41,716 nucleotides of DNA from Betaproteobacteria bacterium (GTDB lineage Bacteria > Pseudomonadota > Gammaproteobacteria > Burkholderiales > SG8-39), in contig CANKAJ010000030.1 in NCBI GenBank assembly GCA_947479645.1, positions 1 through 41,716 of the forward strand, given 5' to 3'. The stretch's first letter is position 1. Every line of letters starts with the position of its first letter. The notes below the pieces were generated by a model. That model was not told the origin of the DNA, did no database searches, and saw only the letters and a list, made by a program, of their open reading frames with translations. This document shows positions 1-6,975 of the stretch, in pieces. The translations under genes were made by a program, and so were the position numbers.

Positions 1-204
1 CCGGGCAAGCTGAGCGCGTTTCATGAGGTGCTCGAACAGGCGCTCAGGGCCGATGCTCACCGGACAAAGCAAGACAGGCGCACTGCCAAGGCGCTGTTTG
101 CACAAATCACGGCGCAGGGTTACCGGGGTGGCTACAGTCAGCTGAGCGCCTTCGTTCGCGCTTGGCGGGGGCGCGAGGGTAATGTGCCGCACGCCTTTGT
201 GCCC
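1..204 (+). pseudogene. istA: IS21-family IstA transposase fragment
   Basis: The reading frame is open from base 1 and encodes an internal piece of an IS21-type IstA transposase, recognisable from the ADAHR, RRTAKALFAQI, QGYRGGYS and FVRAWRG blocks. In intact IstA these lie just before the catalytic core, which is absent here. Around position 200, after AFVP, similarity stops and the photolyase frame begins, so the element was cut by deletion or recombination. The 5' end lies outside the window. The family is assigned from memory of IstA, without a search. Confidence 0.7.
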
Positions 205-678
205 AAGCCATCAGCCAGTCACTCGAACAAGCCTACGCGCATCACATCCAGCGTCTGATGGTAATCGGCAACTTTGCGCTGCTGGAGGGGCTGGACCCGC
301 ATGCATTGCATCGCTGGTATCTGGGCATCTACATCGACGCCTTCGAATGGGTGGAAGCGCCCAATATGCCCGGCATGAGCCCGTTCGCCGACGGCGGCCG
401 TTTGGCCACCAAACCCTACGTCAGCAGTGTGGACTACCTGTCCCGCATGGGAAATCACTGCCAGAGTTGTTACTACAAAGCCCTGGACAAGACCGCCCCC
501 CCGGGCCTGCCCGTTCAACTCCCTTTACTGCAAATTTTTCGATCGCCACCGCAACACTCTCGAGCGCAATCCTCGACTGGGAATCGTCTACAAGCAGTTA
601 TCGAAAATGTCGCCTGATGCCCTGGAGGCGCTGCGTATCCAGGCAGCAGACTGTCTCGAGACGGTCCAGACGCTCTGA
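205..678 (+). pseudogene. FeS photolyase/cryptochrome, C-terminal remnant with frameshift
   Basis: This is the C-terminal part of a deoxyribodipyrimidine photolyase-related protein (iron-sulfur bacterial cryptochrome/photolyase). Visible blocks are AYAHHIQRLMV-GNFALL, RWYLGIYIDAFEWVE, FADGG-ATKPYVSS and NPRLGIVYKQL. The cysteines of the cluster-binding region are present (HCQSC, RACP, LYC). The N-terminal half is missing and replaced by IstA sequence. The frame shifts at the C-run near 496-502: ALDKTAP is in one frame and RACPFNSLY in another, consistent with one extra base. The frame stops at 676-678, converging on the MerR gene. It is not functional. The family normally repairs UV lesions using FAD and light. 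Confidence 0.85.
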
Positions 679-723
679 TTTCCGGCTATTTGACCTCGAA
701 CATCCAACCGTCGCGGCTGCAAC

Positions 724-1755
724 TCATGCACGCTCCCCCTCGCGAGGAAGGCTGATGCCTTCGCTCGCAATCAGCTGGTCCAGCGCCTGTTCAATGATGC
801 TGCGAGCATGCCCGGCTGCGTTTTGCAGCGCAAGGTGCAGGGAGATATCTTGCTCGTTACGGCTGGCGCACTGCGCGCTGTACCGCTCGAAACTGCCCAG
901 ATTCATGATCAGGTCGACCAAGTGGCGAGGACATTCGCAGGCCAACTTGATCGGCATCCCCGAGAGATAAGCGAGATCGTTATCGTTGAATCGGGGCGAT
1001 GGCGCGGAGCCTGCACCAAGCGGCGGGAGCGCATTGCCGGCGCGAAGGGGATTCTGCCCCGGTGAACGCAGCAGGCTCAGGCAGATGGACTCGATCTCCA
1101 GCACATCGGAAGTGGCACGGGCCACGGCGTGGCCGGCCGCACGCAATCGGCGGATGACGGCCGTCGGCGCATATCGGTAGAACACTGCCGCGATGGCCGC
1201 ACCGCACGCCAGCTTGATGGACGCGACCAGATCGACCTCCGCATCGCTCAGCGTCGGCAATTCGATGATCACCAGATCCACACCAAGGCCCCGCAGGGCC
1301 GCAGCCGCGCGGTTTGGCTCCGCGCAACTTCCGACAACGTCGAGTTTGTACTCATCGACGGATTGCTGCAAACACCGGGCGATCAGCAGCGAGCCAACCA
1401 GCGCGATCCGAAAGTGCTCTTTCTTCGCTGGCATGGCGCTGGCAACCTGATTGGTCAGCATCGACATTCCGGTGGCGCGCATGGTGGCAAGGGCTTCGTC
1501 TCCCAGTGAGGCAATGATGCCAATCGGATGGCCCATATCGACGAGTTGCTTTATCAGCGTCAGCCGGCGGACATCCGCCAAGGAATAAAGCCGTTGACGT
1601 CCGGTACTCAGGCTGGGCCCCACCACCTCGTAGCGGCGCTCCCATACACGCAGCGTGTTGACCTGCACGCCTGCCAGGCGTGCAGCCACACCACTCCGAT
1701 ACATGCCTGCGCCATCTCGGCTTGAAGCGTCTGTTTCTGGAGCAAGTCCGGTCAT
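724..1755 (-). CDS. MerR-family regulator, LitR/PplR-like light-response type
   Basis: This 343-residue protein has an N-terminal MerR winged helix (YRSGVAARLAGVQVNTLRVW to about residue 85, ending in a GHPIGIIASL helix) and a C-terminal alpha/beta domain resembling the B12-binding or receiver-like fold of LitR/CarH. I do not see the B12-binding DxHxxG signature, which fits the LitR classes that lack cobalamin and act with a separate photosensor. The start chosen is the ATG at 1755, which has GGAAG upstream; an ATG at 1767 lacks one. It is divergent from the small membrane gene at 1895. In related bacteria such regulators control photolyase and SDR genes, and here both targets are broken. Confidence 0.75.
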   Translation of the reverse strand: MTGLAPETDASSRDGAGMYRSGVAARLAGVQVNTLRVWERRYEVVGPSLSTGRQRLYSLADVRRLTLIKQLVDMGHPIGIIASLGDEALATMRATGMSMLTNQVASAMPAKKEHFRIALVGSLLIARCLQQSVDEYKLDVVGSCAEPNRAAAALRGLGVDLVIIELPTLSDAEVDLVASIKLACGAAIAAVFYRYAPTAVIRRLRAAGHAVARATSDVLEIESICLSLLRSPGQNPLRAGNALPPLGAGSAPSPRFNDNDLAYLSGMPIKLACECPRHLVDLIMNLGSFERYSAQCASRNEQDISLHLALQNAAGHARSIIEQALDQLIASEGISLPREGERA

Positions 1756-1894
1756 GATTTCTTCCATTCATTTTCTGATTTACTAGGGCAAAACAGCTCA
1801 ACATAGCAACAATGAATCTATTATGAATCACTATATTGGTTAATAAAAACAAAATAACGGTATTAAATCGATATTTTTAGATTATATTCGATTC
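1756..1894. promoter_or_regulatory. Divergent promoter region with repeated TGAATC motifs
   Basis: This AT-rich gap separates the divergent MerR and membrane-protein genes. TGAATC occurs at 1813-1818 and 1824-1829, one helical turn apart, and in inverse orientation (GATTCA) at 1890-1895. A -10-like ATTATAT at 1881-1887 lies only about 8 bases before the ATG at 1895. The motifs are candidate operator half-sites for the adjacent regulator; this is inference. Confidence 0.45.
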
Positions 1895-2170
1895 ATGAAC
1901 AATTCATCAAAGTGTCCGACACTATCTGAATCGAAACCGGACGACGTCGCCTTCCAAAAGACTTCTTCCAGCCGCCTTGCCCGGTTTCGTCGTAGCACGG
2001 GCTTCATCTGTGGGGCACTCGCCTTCGTGCTCATAGCCTGGTTGCCGCTGGGCATCCTGGGAATCGTCCCCTTCGCGTTGCAGATTCCAGGGGAGTCCCT
2101 TGTAAGAACGCATGCCGGTGCAGCAGTGGCCTGCCTGATGGTCACCGCCTGGGCTTACTGGGAGGCATGA
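1895..2170 (+). CDS. Small two-TM membrane protein
   Basis: The 91-residue product has a polar N-terminal 30 residues followed by two hydrophobic segments (about 37-62 and 70-89), so it is probably an inner-membrane protein. I do not recognise a named family. No Shine-Dalgarno sequence precedes the ATG, and the only -10-like sequence is about 8 bases upstream, so the mRNA may be leaderless. It is the first gene of the set transcribed away from merR, followed by two more tiny membrane genes and the SDR remnant, so it probably belonged to the light-responsive operon. Confidence 0.6.
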   Translation: MNNSSKCPTLSESKPDDVAFQKTSSSRLARFRRSTGFICGALAFVLIAWLPLGILGIVPFALQIPGESLVRTHAGAAVACLMVTAWAYWEA

Positions 2171-2242
2171 CCACGACGCTAATCAGAATCATGCCTCCAC
2201 GCAATCACCTCCGTTTTCAATTTCCCAAGGAAAGGGCTTTAC

Positions 2243-2422
2243 ATGTTCAAAACTTCTGACATCTGCATCCTCCTGGCCGTGATGGTGTCTTTCGCCATCT
2301 CTGCCTTCCTATGGTTCAACGGCCAAAAGGACGAGGGCCTGTTTACCGCCACGTGGGTCCCGTCGATTCTTTGCTTCGGCCTCTATTTCAAGGTTCTCTC
2401 AATGAAAGGACAGCAGTCATGA
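2243..2422 (+). CDS. Small membrane protein (59 aa)
   Basis: The 59-residue product starts at an ATG preceded by AAGGAAAGGG. It has two hydrophobic stretches (ICILLAVMVSFAISAFLWF and WVPSILCFGLYFKVL) joined by a polar loop. Its stop overlaps the next start in an ATGA, so the two are translationally coupled. No family was recognised. Its position between the merR-divergent membrane gene and the SDR suggests membership of the same operon. Confidence 0.6.
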   Translation: MFKTSDICILLAVMVSFAISAFLWFNGQKDEGLFTATWVPSILCFGLYFKVLSMKGQQS

Positions 2423-2586
2423 GCGAAAACGCCATTCTTCTCTCGGGAATTTTCTGTTTTGCACTGGCGTTGGCTGGCATGGTCTTGACGGTCTTGGAGT
2501 TCCGCAGGATGGGGACTTCCAGTTCAGTGAAACCGGAGCGTGAACACCTTCGCAGCACCACGACGCGGACTGCATTTCGCACGTGA
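2419..2586 (+). CDS. Small single-TM protein (55 aa)
   Basis: The 55-residue product has one transmembrane segment (residues 5-26) followed by a basic, Ser/Thr-rich cytoplasmic tail. Its start overlaps the upstream stop (ATGA) and its stop overlaps the GTG start of the SDR remnant (GTGA), so three genes are coupled head to tail. No family was recognised. Confidence 0.55.
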   Translation: MSENAILLSGIFCFALALAGMVLTVLEFRRMGTSSSVKPEREHLRSTTTRTAFRT

Positions 2587-3120
2587 CTCCCCAAGGCCTG
2601 ACTTCCTTCCCGGCGGGAGGAATGGCCGTGGTCGTCGGCGCGGAAGGAGCAATTGGTTCGGCGCTGCTTGCACAACTGCAGGCTCGACCCGAATTCGCCA
2701 TGGTCAGGGGGTTCTCGAGAAACGGCCTTCCAGCATCAGCAGGCTCGGCAGTCGGCTCCGTGGATGTCTGCTCCGAGAGCAGCATCGCGGATGCGACGCG
2801 GGTCGCCTTGGCTACCCAACTGCCACTCAGGCTGTTTATCAACGCTACGGGGTTTCTACATGGCGAGGGCCACATGCCGGAAAAAAGCTGGCGCCAGATC
2901 GATCCCGGACATATGGCGAAAGCCTTTGCCGTGAACACGATTGGCCCCGCCTTGTTGCTGAAGCATTTCATGCCACTTCTGGCGCGCGAGGGGAAGGCGG
3001 TCTTCGCCATGATGTCAGCCGGAAGCAGCCGCCGCTCGCCTGCTGACAGTGCTGGACCGTTTGCAGGCCGCCGACAACGGGGGCTTTCTGGATTACAGCG
3101 GCAAGTCCCTGCCGTGGTAG
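2583..3120 (+). pseudogene. SDR-family oxidoreductase with internal deletion
   Basis: The frame opens at a GTG overlapping the previous stop and encodes a short-chain dehydrogenase N-terminus: the NAD(P)-binding motif VVGAEGAIGSAL, then INATG and AVNTIGPALLLKHFMPLL. After FAMMSA (about 3020) the frame is lost and the sequence resumes, in another frame, with the true C-terminal end of the same family (AAARLLTVLDRLQAADN, ending LDYSGKSLPW and TAG at 3118-3120). The segment with the catalytic YxxxK is missing, so the enzyme is dead. SDRs of this CsgA-like type commonly accompany photolyase and LitR-type regulators. Confidence 0.8.
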
Positions 3121-3650
3121 TCAGGCGGTTCCGCGACCAGTCCTCGCGAAAAAACGGCGACCCGACTGCCTGACATCATGGCGGACAAGCGGACAGAGGA
3201 GCACTGCGACCTTCCTGCTTAATCTCAGACCCCGCTCCACCAAGCCCTGCCTATCCCGTGACCCGCTTGGAGAGGCTCGACGCTTCCTTACTTGTTGGCG
3301 CCACACAAGTCAGAGCATACCCACCGAACTTATCTCTGTTCTCAAAAAGTAGGGATTTGCAGATTTTTGGGTTTGTTCATGTTCTGCTCACCAATCCAAT
3401 CGCAGAACCGCATTGATCGAACACAGGCAGAAACCCACGCCGATAGCAGGTTGTGCGTGTGCCAGCAGGGGGTGGTTCTCCAGAATACTTTGAGAACAAG
3501 AGCACAACATAATCGAAATGACGGGGCTAGGGCGAGGTGAATACAAACAACGTGGAGTATCTGGCATACGCAAATCGGCCGAATACCCCGCTTGTGTTGG
3601 GGATACGCGTAAAACGTGATGACCAGCGCAGAGCAGTTGGATAAAAATTG
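3121..3650. other. Intergenic region, no gene seen
   Basis: I see no convincing coding region. Open frames here have no ribosome binding site, are rich in Cys, His and Ser, and run through the tRNA-like repeat. The stretch separates the SDR remnant from the first tRNA-Phe repeat and probably includes the scar of an integration. Confidence 0.4.
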
Positions 3651-3695
3651 TGGTGGCAAGGGCGGAATCGAACCACCGACACACGGATTTTCAGT
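3651..3695 (-). repeat. tRNA-Phe 3' fragment, attachment-site copy 1
   Basis: On the minus strand this reads from the anticodon loop (ACTGAAAATC, GAA anticodon) through the T arm (GGTTCGATTCC) to a 3' CCA. The anticodon stem cannot pair with the bases 5' of it and no D arm or acceptor 5' strand is present, so it is not a tRNA gene. Bases 3657-3695 match 4771-4809 exactly. This is the typical footprint of a tyrosine integrase that uses the 3' half of a tRNA gene as att site. Confidence 0.8.
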
Positions 3696-3733
3696 GCTCT
3701 GCTCTATCGATAAAGGCAATTTTCCACAAAGCT

Positions 3734-3958
3734 TTACGCCGCATAGCGTTGGATTTCCACTTCCACATGGCGGCTGGCGGTTTTCTCGGCATCCGCATAG
3801 ACACGTCGGGCGATTGGTTCACTCAGGTAATACTCGCCGCAGTCTTCGCAAATTTCGGCTGGCACGTCGCGAATAACCACGACTGTATTATCGCGTTGCA
3901 GGGTAACGGTGGCAGTACCAGGGTGAGTATGACCCGTCTTGCAAATGGTGCATTTCAT
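3734..3958 (-). CDS. YgiT-type zinc-finger protein (MqsA N-domain-like antitoxin)
   Basis: The 74-residue protein has two CxxC pairs (C3-C6 and C37-C40) forming the YgiT/MqsA-type zinc finger, and a short basic C-terminus. The start at 3958 has GGAGA upstream. In known pairs such proteins lie directly downstream of a DUF4258-type toxin. Here the preceding frame, overlapping by ATGA, encodes only the C-terminal third of such a toxin. The antitoxin-like gene is therefore probably orphaned. No HTH domain is fused to it. Confidence 0.8.
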   Translation of the reverse strand: MKCTICKTGHTHPGTATVTLQRDNTVVVIRDVPAEICEDCGEYYLSEPIARRVYADAEKTASRHVEVEIQRYAA

Positions 3959-4098
3959 CGCGATCTCCGTTTCGTGAATGCCTCGTCCCAAATTAGCGGA
4001 TCTGGACGGTAAGCCGTAACCAGGTGGCAGTCTCCAGTTACCGGGTCTTGTGCGACAACTGCATGAACAGGCTCATGGCTGCGCCACTCCTGCCAGTC
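3955..4098 (-). pseudogene. DUF4258-type toxin, C-terminal remnant
   Basis: Forty-seven codons in frame, ending in a TGA that overlaps the zinc-finger start, encode the end of a DUF4258 protein: VHAVVAQDPVTG, then CHLVTAYRPDP, IWDEAF and KRR. No start codon is in place, and the frame is cut just beside the end of the antitoxin gene at 4100. This is the remains of the partner toxin, truncated when the BrnTA module was joined to it. The family assignment rests on the motif HVV-(N)-IVTAY-PDP-W recalled from intact members. Confidence 0.6.
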
Positions 4099-4099
4099 T

Positions 4100-4357
4100 T
4101 TACTTCCCAGGCGGCGTTACGGCGTATTCAATCACTTCACGAATGAGACGCGTATAGGGTATGCCACGCACTTTTGCACGCGCTTTCACCGCGTCAAGCA
4201 AAGGCTGGGGCAGACGCATATTGAGTTGTGCCGTTTTCTTCTCGAACTCAAAGCGCGCGGGCTTGAATCCCTTGAGGTCGTATTGCGTCAGATCAGCCGA
4301 CTCCACGAATTTCTCGGCGTCCTTGTCGCTCTTGAATGTCGGAATTTTCTTTCTCAT
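4100..4357 (-). CDS. brnA: BrnA/CopG-type antitoxin
   Basis: This 85-residue protein begins with the KKIPTFKSDKDAEKFVESAD block seen in CopG-type antitoxins and ends in a ribbon-helix-helix (TAQLNMRLPQPLLDAVKARA, GIPYTRLIREVIEYA). The ATG at 4357 has AGAGGT upstream and is preferred to a TTG at 4366. It overlaps the 3' end of the toxin gene by 65 bases, as usual for BrnT/BrnA. It should neutralise BrnT and repress the operon through the palindrome at 4654. Confidence 0.85.
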   Translation of the reverse strand: MRKKIPTFKSDKDAEKFVESADLTQYDLKGFKPARFEFEKKTAQLNMRLPQPLLDAVKARAKVRGIPYTRLIREVIEYAVTPPGK

Positions 4358-4637
4358 AGTGTTCAACCTCTTTTCTGTGCATGTACCTGGCGCTAATGGG
4401 GCGGATTAACCGACGCGTGCCTTTGGTCCTGATCGTGAAAACGAGAAAGATATGCCGCCCTCTAAGACCCTTCCCAATCGCTAGAAACCGCTCCTCCGTC
4501 TTGGAGTGCATGGGATCTGGAAATACCGCCAATTCGCCTTCAAACAGTGCCTCGATTTCCTCCGTGGAAACGCCGTGCTTCTGGCATTTGGCCCGGTTGC
4601 CCTTATCCCAGTCGAATCCTGTAACCGTACCCTTCAT
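4293..4637 (-). CDS. brnT: BrnT-family ribonuclease toxin
   Basis: The 114-residue product matches the BrnT (DUF497) fold: GFDWDKGNRAKCQKHGVS at the N-terminus, RFLAIGKGLRGRHIFLVFTIR in the core and RLIRPISARYMHRKEVEHYE near the end. BrnT is a RelE-like mRNA-cleaving toxin. The C-terminal tail after HYEKE is about 20 residues longer than I expect and overlaps the antitoxin gene. Toxin precedes antitoxin, as in the Brucella type pair. Confidence 0.88.
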   Translation of the reverse strand: MKGTVTGFDWDKGNRAKCQKHGVSTEEIEALFEGELAVFPDPMHSKTEERFLAIGKGLRGRHIFLVFTIRTKGTRRLIRPISARYMHRKEVEHYEKENSDIQERQGRREIRGVG

Positions 4638-4653
4638 TCCAGTACACTACACC

Positions 4654-4667
4654 AATGTATATACATT
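4654..4667. promoter_or_regulatory. Perfect 14-bp palindrome upstream of brnT
   Basis: AATGTAT-ATACATT is a perfect palindrome 17 bases before the brnT start codon. Its position and symmetry suit binding of a dimeric ribbon-helix-helix antitoxin, giving autoregulation. No binding data can be inferred from sequence alone. Confidence 0.5.
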
Positions 4668-4763
4668 TCAAGTAAAAAATAGGAGCGCGTCTTTGCGCTC
4701 CATAGTCCCAGGCATGCTCCGACACCGCCCTGACAAGGGCATGACCTATAAGAGAATTTTGAA

Positions 4764-4809
4764 TGGTGGCCAAGGGCGGAATCGAACCACCGACACACGG
4801 ATTTTCAGT
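4764..4809 (-). repeat. tRNA-Phe 3' fragment, attachment-site copy 2
   Basis: This is the second copy of the tRNA-Phe 3' end, in the same orientation as 3651-3695. It runs from the anticodon loop to CCA and keeps the full GGCCACCA end, whereas copy 1 lacks one C there. The two copies are 1.1 kb apart and enclose the BrnTA and YgiT genes, as expected of attL and attR or of two tandem insertions at one tRNA gene. Confidence 0.8.
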
Positions 4810-4976
4810 TTTACCCAGCCACCCTAAGTCGTTGATTTTGGCCCGCCCTCACCCGCCAAGAACCGTAGAAACTCGCCAAAAGTCCTACGTTTTTCCTACG
4901 GTCCGAAAACCAAGAGTGCGCGCCTCATGTCCAGTGGCTACAGCACCAAGATTGGGCCGTTCCGCGATCTGATATT

Positions 4977-5002
4977 TGTAACATGATACGCTACATGCTA
5001 CA
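4977..5002. promoter_or_regulatory. Imperfect palindrome upstream of higB (operator)
   Basis: The 26-base element reads TGTA-x-CATG-xxx-CG-xxx-CATG-x-TACA and is symmetric at 20 of 26 positions. It ends eight bases before the higB ATG, so it must overlap the promoter. It is the expected kind of site for the HTH antitoxin HigA. Confidence 0.55.
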
Positions 5003-5010
5003 GTTCACAC

Positions 5011-5289
5011 ATGATTAAAAGCTTCCGGCATAAGGGCCTGCAACGGTATTTCGAAAAGGGGTCCAAGGCCGGCATTCAGGCCAAGCACGAGCCGAGACTT
5101 CGCCTCATGCTCTCGCGTCTGGATGATGCAAGCGCACCCGGAGACATGGATGCGCCGGGCTGGCGGCTGCATGGCCTAAAGGGCAACCTGAAAGGCCATT
5201 GGGCAGTTTGGATCGATGGCAACACGCGGCTCACCTTCTTATTTGAAGGTAAGGACGCGATCCTGGTCGATTACCAGGACTATCACTAG
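5011..5289 (+). CDS. higB: HigB-like toxin (RelE/ParE superfamily)
   Basis: The 92-residue protein has the HigB layout: IKSFRHKGLQRYFEKGS at the start, RLRLMLSRLDDA, the PGWRLHGLKGNLKGHWAVWI core and a final RLTFLFEGKDAILVDYQDYH. HigB toxins are ribosome-dependent mRNA interferases. The toxin gene comes first, nine bases before higA, the hallmark order of this system. Full length, with no visible defects. Confidence 0.92.
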   Translation: MIKSFRHKGLQRYFEKGSKAGIQAKHEPRLRLMLSRLDDASAPGDMDAPGWRLHGLKGNLKGHWAVWIDGNTRLTFLFEGKDAILVDYQDYH

Positions 5290-5298
5290 GAGCTCAAT

Positions 5299-5583
5299 AT
5301 GGCACGCATGCACAATCCGCCGCATCCCGGCGAAATTCTCCGGGAGTTTTTCCCCGAAGGCATGACTGTGGAGACCTTCGCCGGACGCCTGGGCGTCTCG
5401 CGCGTGCAGGTATCTCGTGTTTTGAACGGACGCTCGGGGATTTCGGCGGATATGGCCATTCGCATTGGCCTCTTGACACGCACTACGCCCGAATCGTGGC
5501 TCGCAGGACAAACCAAGTGGGACCTGTGGCAAGCTTCGCAAAAGCCCACCCCTGCGGTTCAGCCGTTACAGCGCGCGGCATAG
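5299..5583 (+). CDS. higA: HigA-like antitoxin (XRE HTH, VapI type)
   Basis: This 94-residue XRE-type antitoxin starts with the characteristic NPPHPGEILREFFPEGMTVE, followed by the helix-turn-helix (AGRLGVSRVQVSRVLNGRSGISADMAIRIG) and ends with SWLAGQTKWDLWQA. The ATG follows a GGAG six bases away. It should bind HigB and the palindrome at 4977-5002. The pair looks intact. Confidence 0.93.
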   Translation: MARMHNPPHPGEILREFFPEGMTVETFAGRLGVSRVQVSRVLNGRSGISADMAIRIGLLTRTTPESWLAGQTKWDLWQASQKPTPAVQPLQRAA

Positions 5584-5586
5584 TCC

Positions 5587-5612
5587 AAAAAAGGGCCCGA
5601 ACGGCTCCGGGC
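5587..5612 (-). terminator. Possible terminator, GC stem with T-run on the minus strand
   Basis: GCCCG and CGGGC form a five-base-pair stem with an eight-base loop, followed on the minus strand by CC and six Ts. No minus-strand gene ends close by, so it may act for read-through from the 6 kb operon or may be fortuitous. Confidence 0.35.
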
Positions 5613-5741
5613 TAGCGCTCGGCAATAAATTGCCATCGATCCTACCGTGATTCAAACCCTAAATTGGGTAATTTTCCCGAGTAGGTGAATACCTATATGC
5701 GTCGAGTTCTATGGCTGCTCCGGCTCCCAGCCCCAACCAAT

Positions 5742-5831
5742 GCCGACCGTTTGCTGGCCGTGGTGGACCGCCTGCAGGCTGTCGATAACGGAGGCTTTTT
5801 CGATTACAGCGGCCAGTGCCTGCCGTGGTAG
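5742..5831 (+). pseudogene. Second SDR C-terminal remnant
   Basis: Twenty-nine codons ending in TAG encode ADRLLAVVDRLQAVDNG, GFFDYSG and CLPW. This is the same C-terminus as the SDR remnant at 2583-3120 (LLTVLDRLQAADNG, FLDYSG, LPW), with substitutions. The rest of the gene is absent. It is a diverged paralogous piece, not a simple duplication, and shows that a second light-locus-type SDR gene, or the original location of the first, was here. Confidence 0.7.
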
Positions 5832-5919
5832 GCAATCTCATCGGCTATAAATTCCCCAATTCAAGCCCCCAGAATGCCCGCCTCATCGCCAATCAGCAGA
5901 TGGATCGATCCGGCGCGCA

Positions 5920-6033
5920 TCAGGACTTGGATAAAGTCTTAGGAGCGGACAGACGCATTGCAAAGTAGAAACTGAGGCGGGAGAGTGGTGGTGGAGTTAC
6001 TCGCTTGTCGGTCAGAACTTGCTTGATCGGCAT
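5920..6033 (-). CDS. Short ORF of doubtful status (37 aa)
   Basis: An ATG with a good GGGGG upstream and a TTGACA promoter-like box about 50 bases further back opens a 37-codon frame. The first ten residues (MPIKQVLTDK) resemble the start of RtcB RNA ligases, but nothing after them does. It is either the stub of a deleted gene or a chance frame. The remaining sequence between 5832 and 6114 holds nothing else I recognise. Confidence 0.25.
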   Translation of the reverse strand: MPIKQVLTDKRVTPPPLSRLSFYFAMRLSAPKTLSKS

Positions 6034-6114
6034 TTGCTACCCCCTCTATGTACGCACCTTATCGCATGAGCGTATTGTCAAGAAGTTGGTGGCTTAAATT
6101 CTGAGCCTTTAAAT

Positions 6115-6975
6115 CTATATTGGGCGACTATGGAAGAATTCCTGGGGAAGTCCTTTGCCGGCGGCATGGATGACTTCCCACAGTGGGGCAATGCGAGCGT
6201 CCCCTTTCAATTGTTGCAATGCATGGGAGGCGGTTGCCACCTGTTCCAGATATCGCTTAGCGATACCATGCGTCTGAATCAATGCTCCCAAGTTCTGCAA
6301 CGACGGCACCAGTATCTTATCAAGCCTGGGCAATCCCGAGGCAATAACCAAGCCGGCAGGGTCATAGTCTACGAAGGCATACACCGGCAGGACCGTGCTC
6401 TCGATCAGAGCATGAATTGTGTCGGCCCGCGCGCCCCCTTGAGTATCCCCACGATAGATCACCAGGGGATCGCGTGCCGGCTGGCTGCCCATTACATCCG
6501 CATCAACGTTGTGAAGCTCATCGAACGTCTGCAAGTTTTCTATCACCAGCAGAGCATCGTGGCCGATTTCGTGCCCGAGCACCGCCGCTAAGTCCAGGCC
6601 AAGATCGGTGCGACACGGAAGATCCCAACTCCCGCCGGCAACATGTAGCGTGTGCCCAGGTAAGGTTTTCAACCTTAACCGGCCCGCACCCACAGAACGA
6701 CCAGCGAATTTTTCATCACGTGCAAGCTGGAGGCTTTGCGCTCTGCCGAGGTGTTTCCAGCTTTCAGACGTTGTCGTGGCGGAGTCAATGCCCATTTCGC
6801 CCTGAAGAATCCGACCAATTTCCCGCTTGTCCTCTTCCGTGAATACGAGCGAGGCGCCCTGTTTCATTCCCAGGTTGTACTCGGCGCAGAAGGCACTGAT
6901 TGATCGTCCTGCGGAGAACCGACCATCCGGCGAATGAAATATGCGCAGCAACGTATTGATGAGCCGTTTGTCCAT
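6115..6975 (-). CDS. jetD: JetD/MksG, Toprim nuclease of a Wadjet system
   Basis: The product (286-287 residues) carries a C-terminal Toprim domain: the glutamate in LLVIENLQTF (about E147) and the DxD of AFVDYDPAGL (about D204, D206). JetD is the topoisomerase-VI-like subunit that cleaves plasmid DNA after loop extrusion by the SMC complex. The ATG at 6975 has GGAG eight bases upstream; a GTG three bases earlier would overlap the jetA stop as GTGA. It is the last gene of the four. It is shorter than type I JetD (about 380 residues), in line with a non-type-I Wadjet. Confidence 0.85.
   Translation of the reverse strand: MDKRLINTLLRIFHSPDGRFSAGRSISAFCAEYNLGMKQGASLVFTEEDKREIGRILQGEMGIDSATTTSESWKHLGRAQSLQLARDEKFAGRSVGAGRLRLKTLPGHTLHVAGGSWDLPCRTDLGLDLAAVLGHEIGHDALLVIENLQTFDELHNVDADVMGSQPARDPLVIYRGDTQGGARADTIHALIESTVLPVYAFVDYDPAGLVIASGLPRLDKILVPSLQNLGALIQTHGIAKRYLEQVATASHALQQLKGDARIAPLWEVIHAAGKGLPQEFFHSRPI

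Noticed and set aside
182-970. Plus-strand open frame of 262 codons
   Set aside because: It runs out of frame across the photolyase remnant and then antisense to the MerR gene; composition is Arg/Ser/Cys-rich with no domain.
3342-3719. Minus-strand open frame starting within the tRNA-like repeat
   Set aside because: Its N-terminal residues are the well-known false translation of a tRNA-Phe 3' end; no ribosome site.
3651-3720. Complete tRNA-Phe gene
   Set aside because: The anticodon stem does not pair and the D arm and 5' acceptor strand are missing.
5920-6033. RtcB N-terminus
   Set aside because: Only the first ten residues resemble RtcB; the following 27 do not, so no function is claimed.
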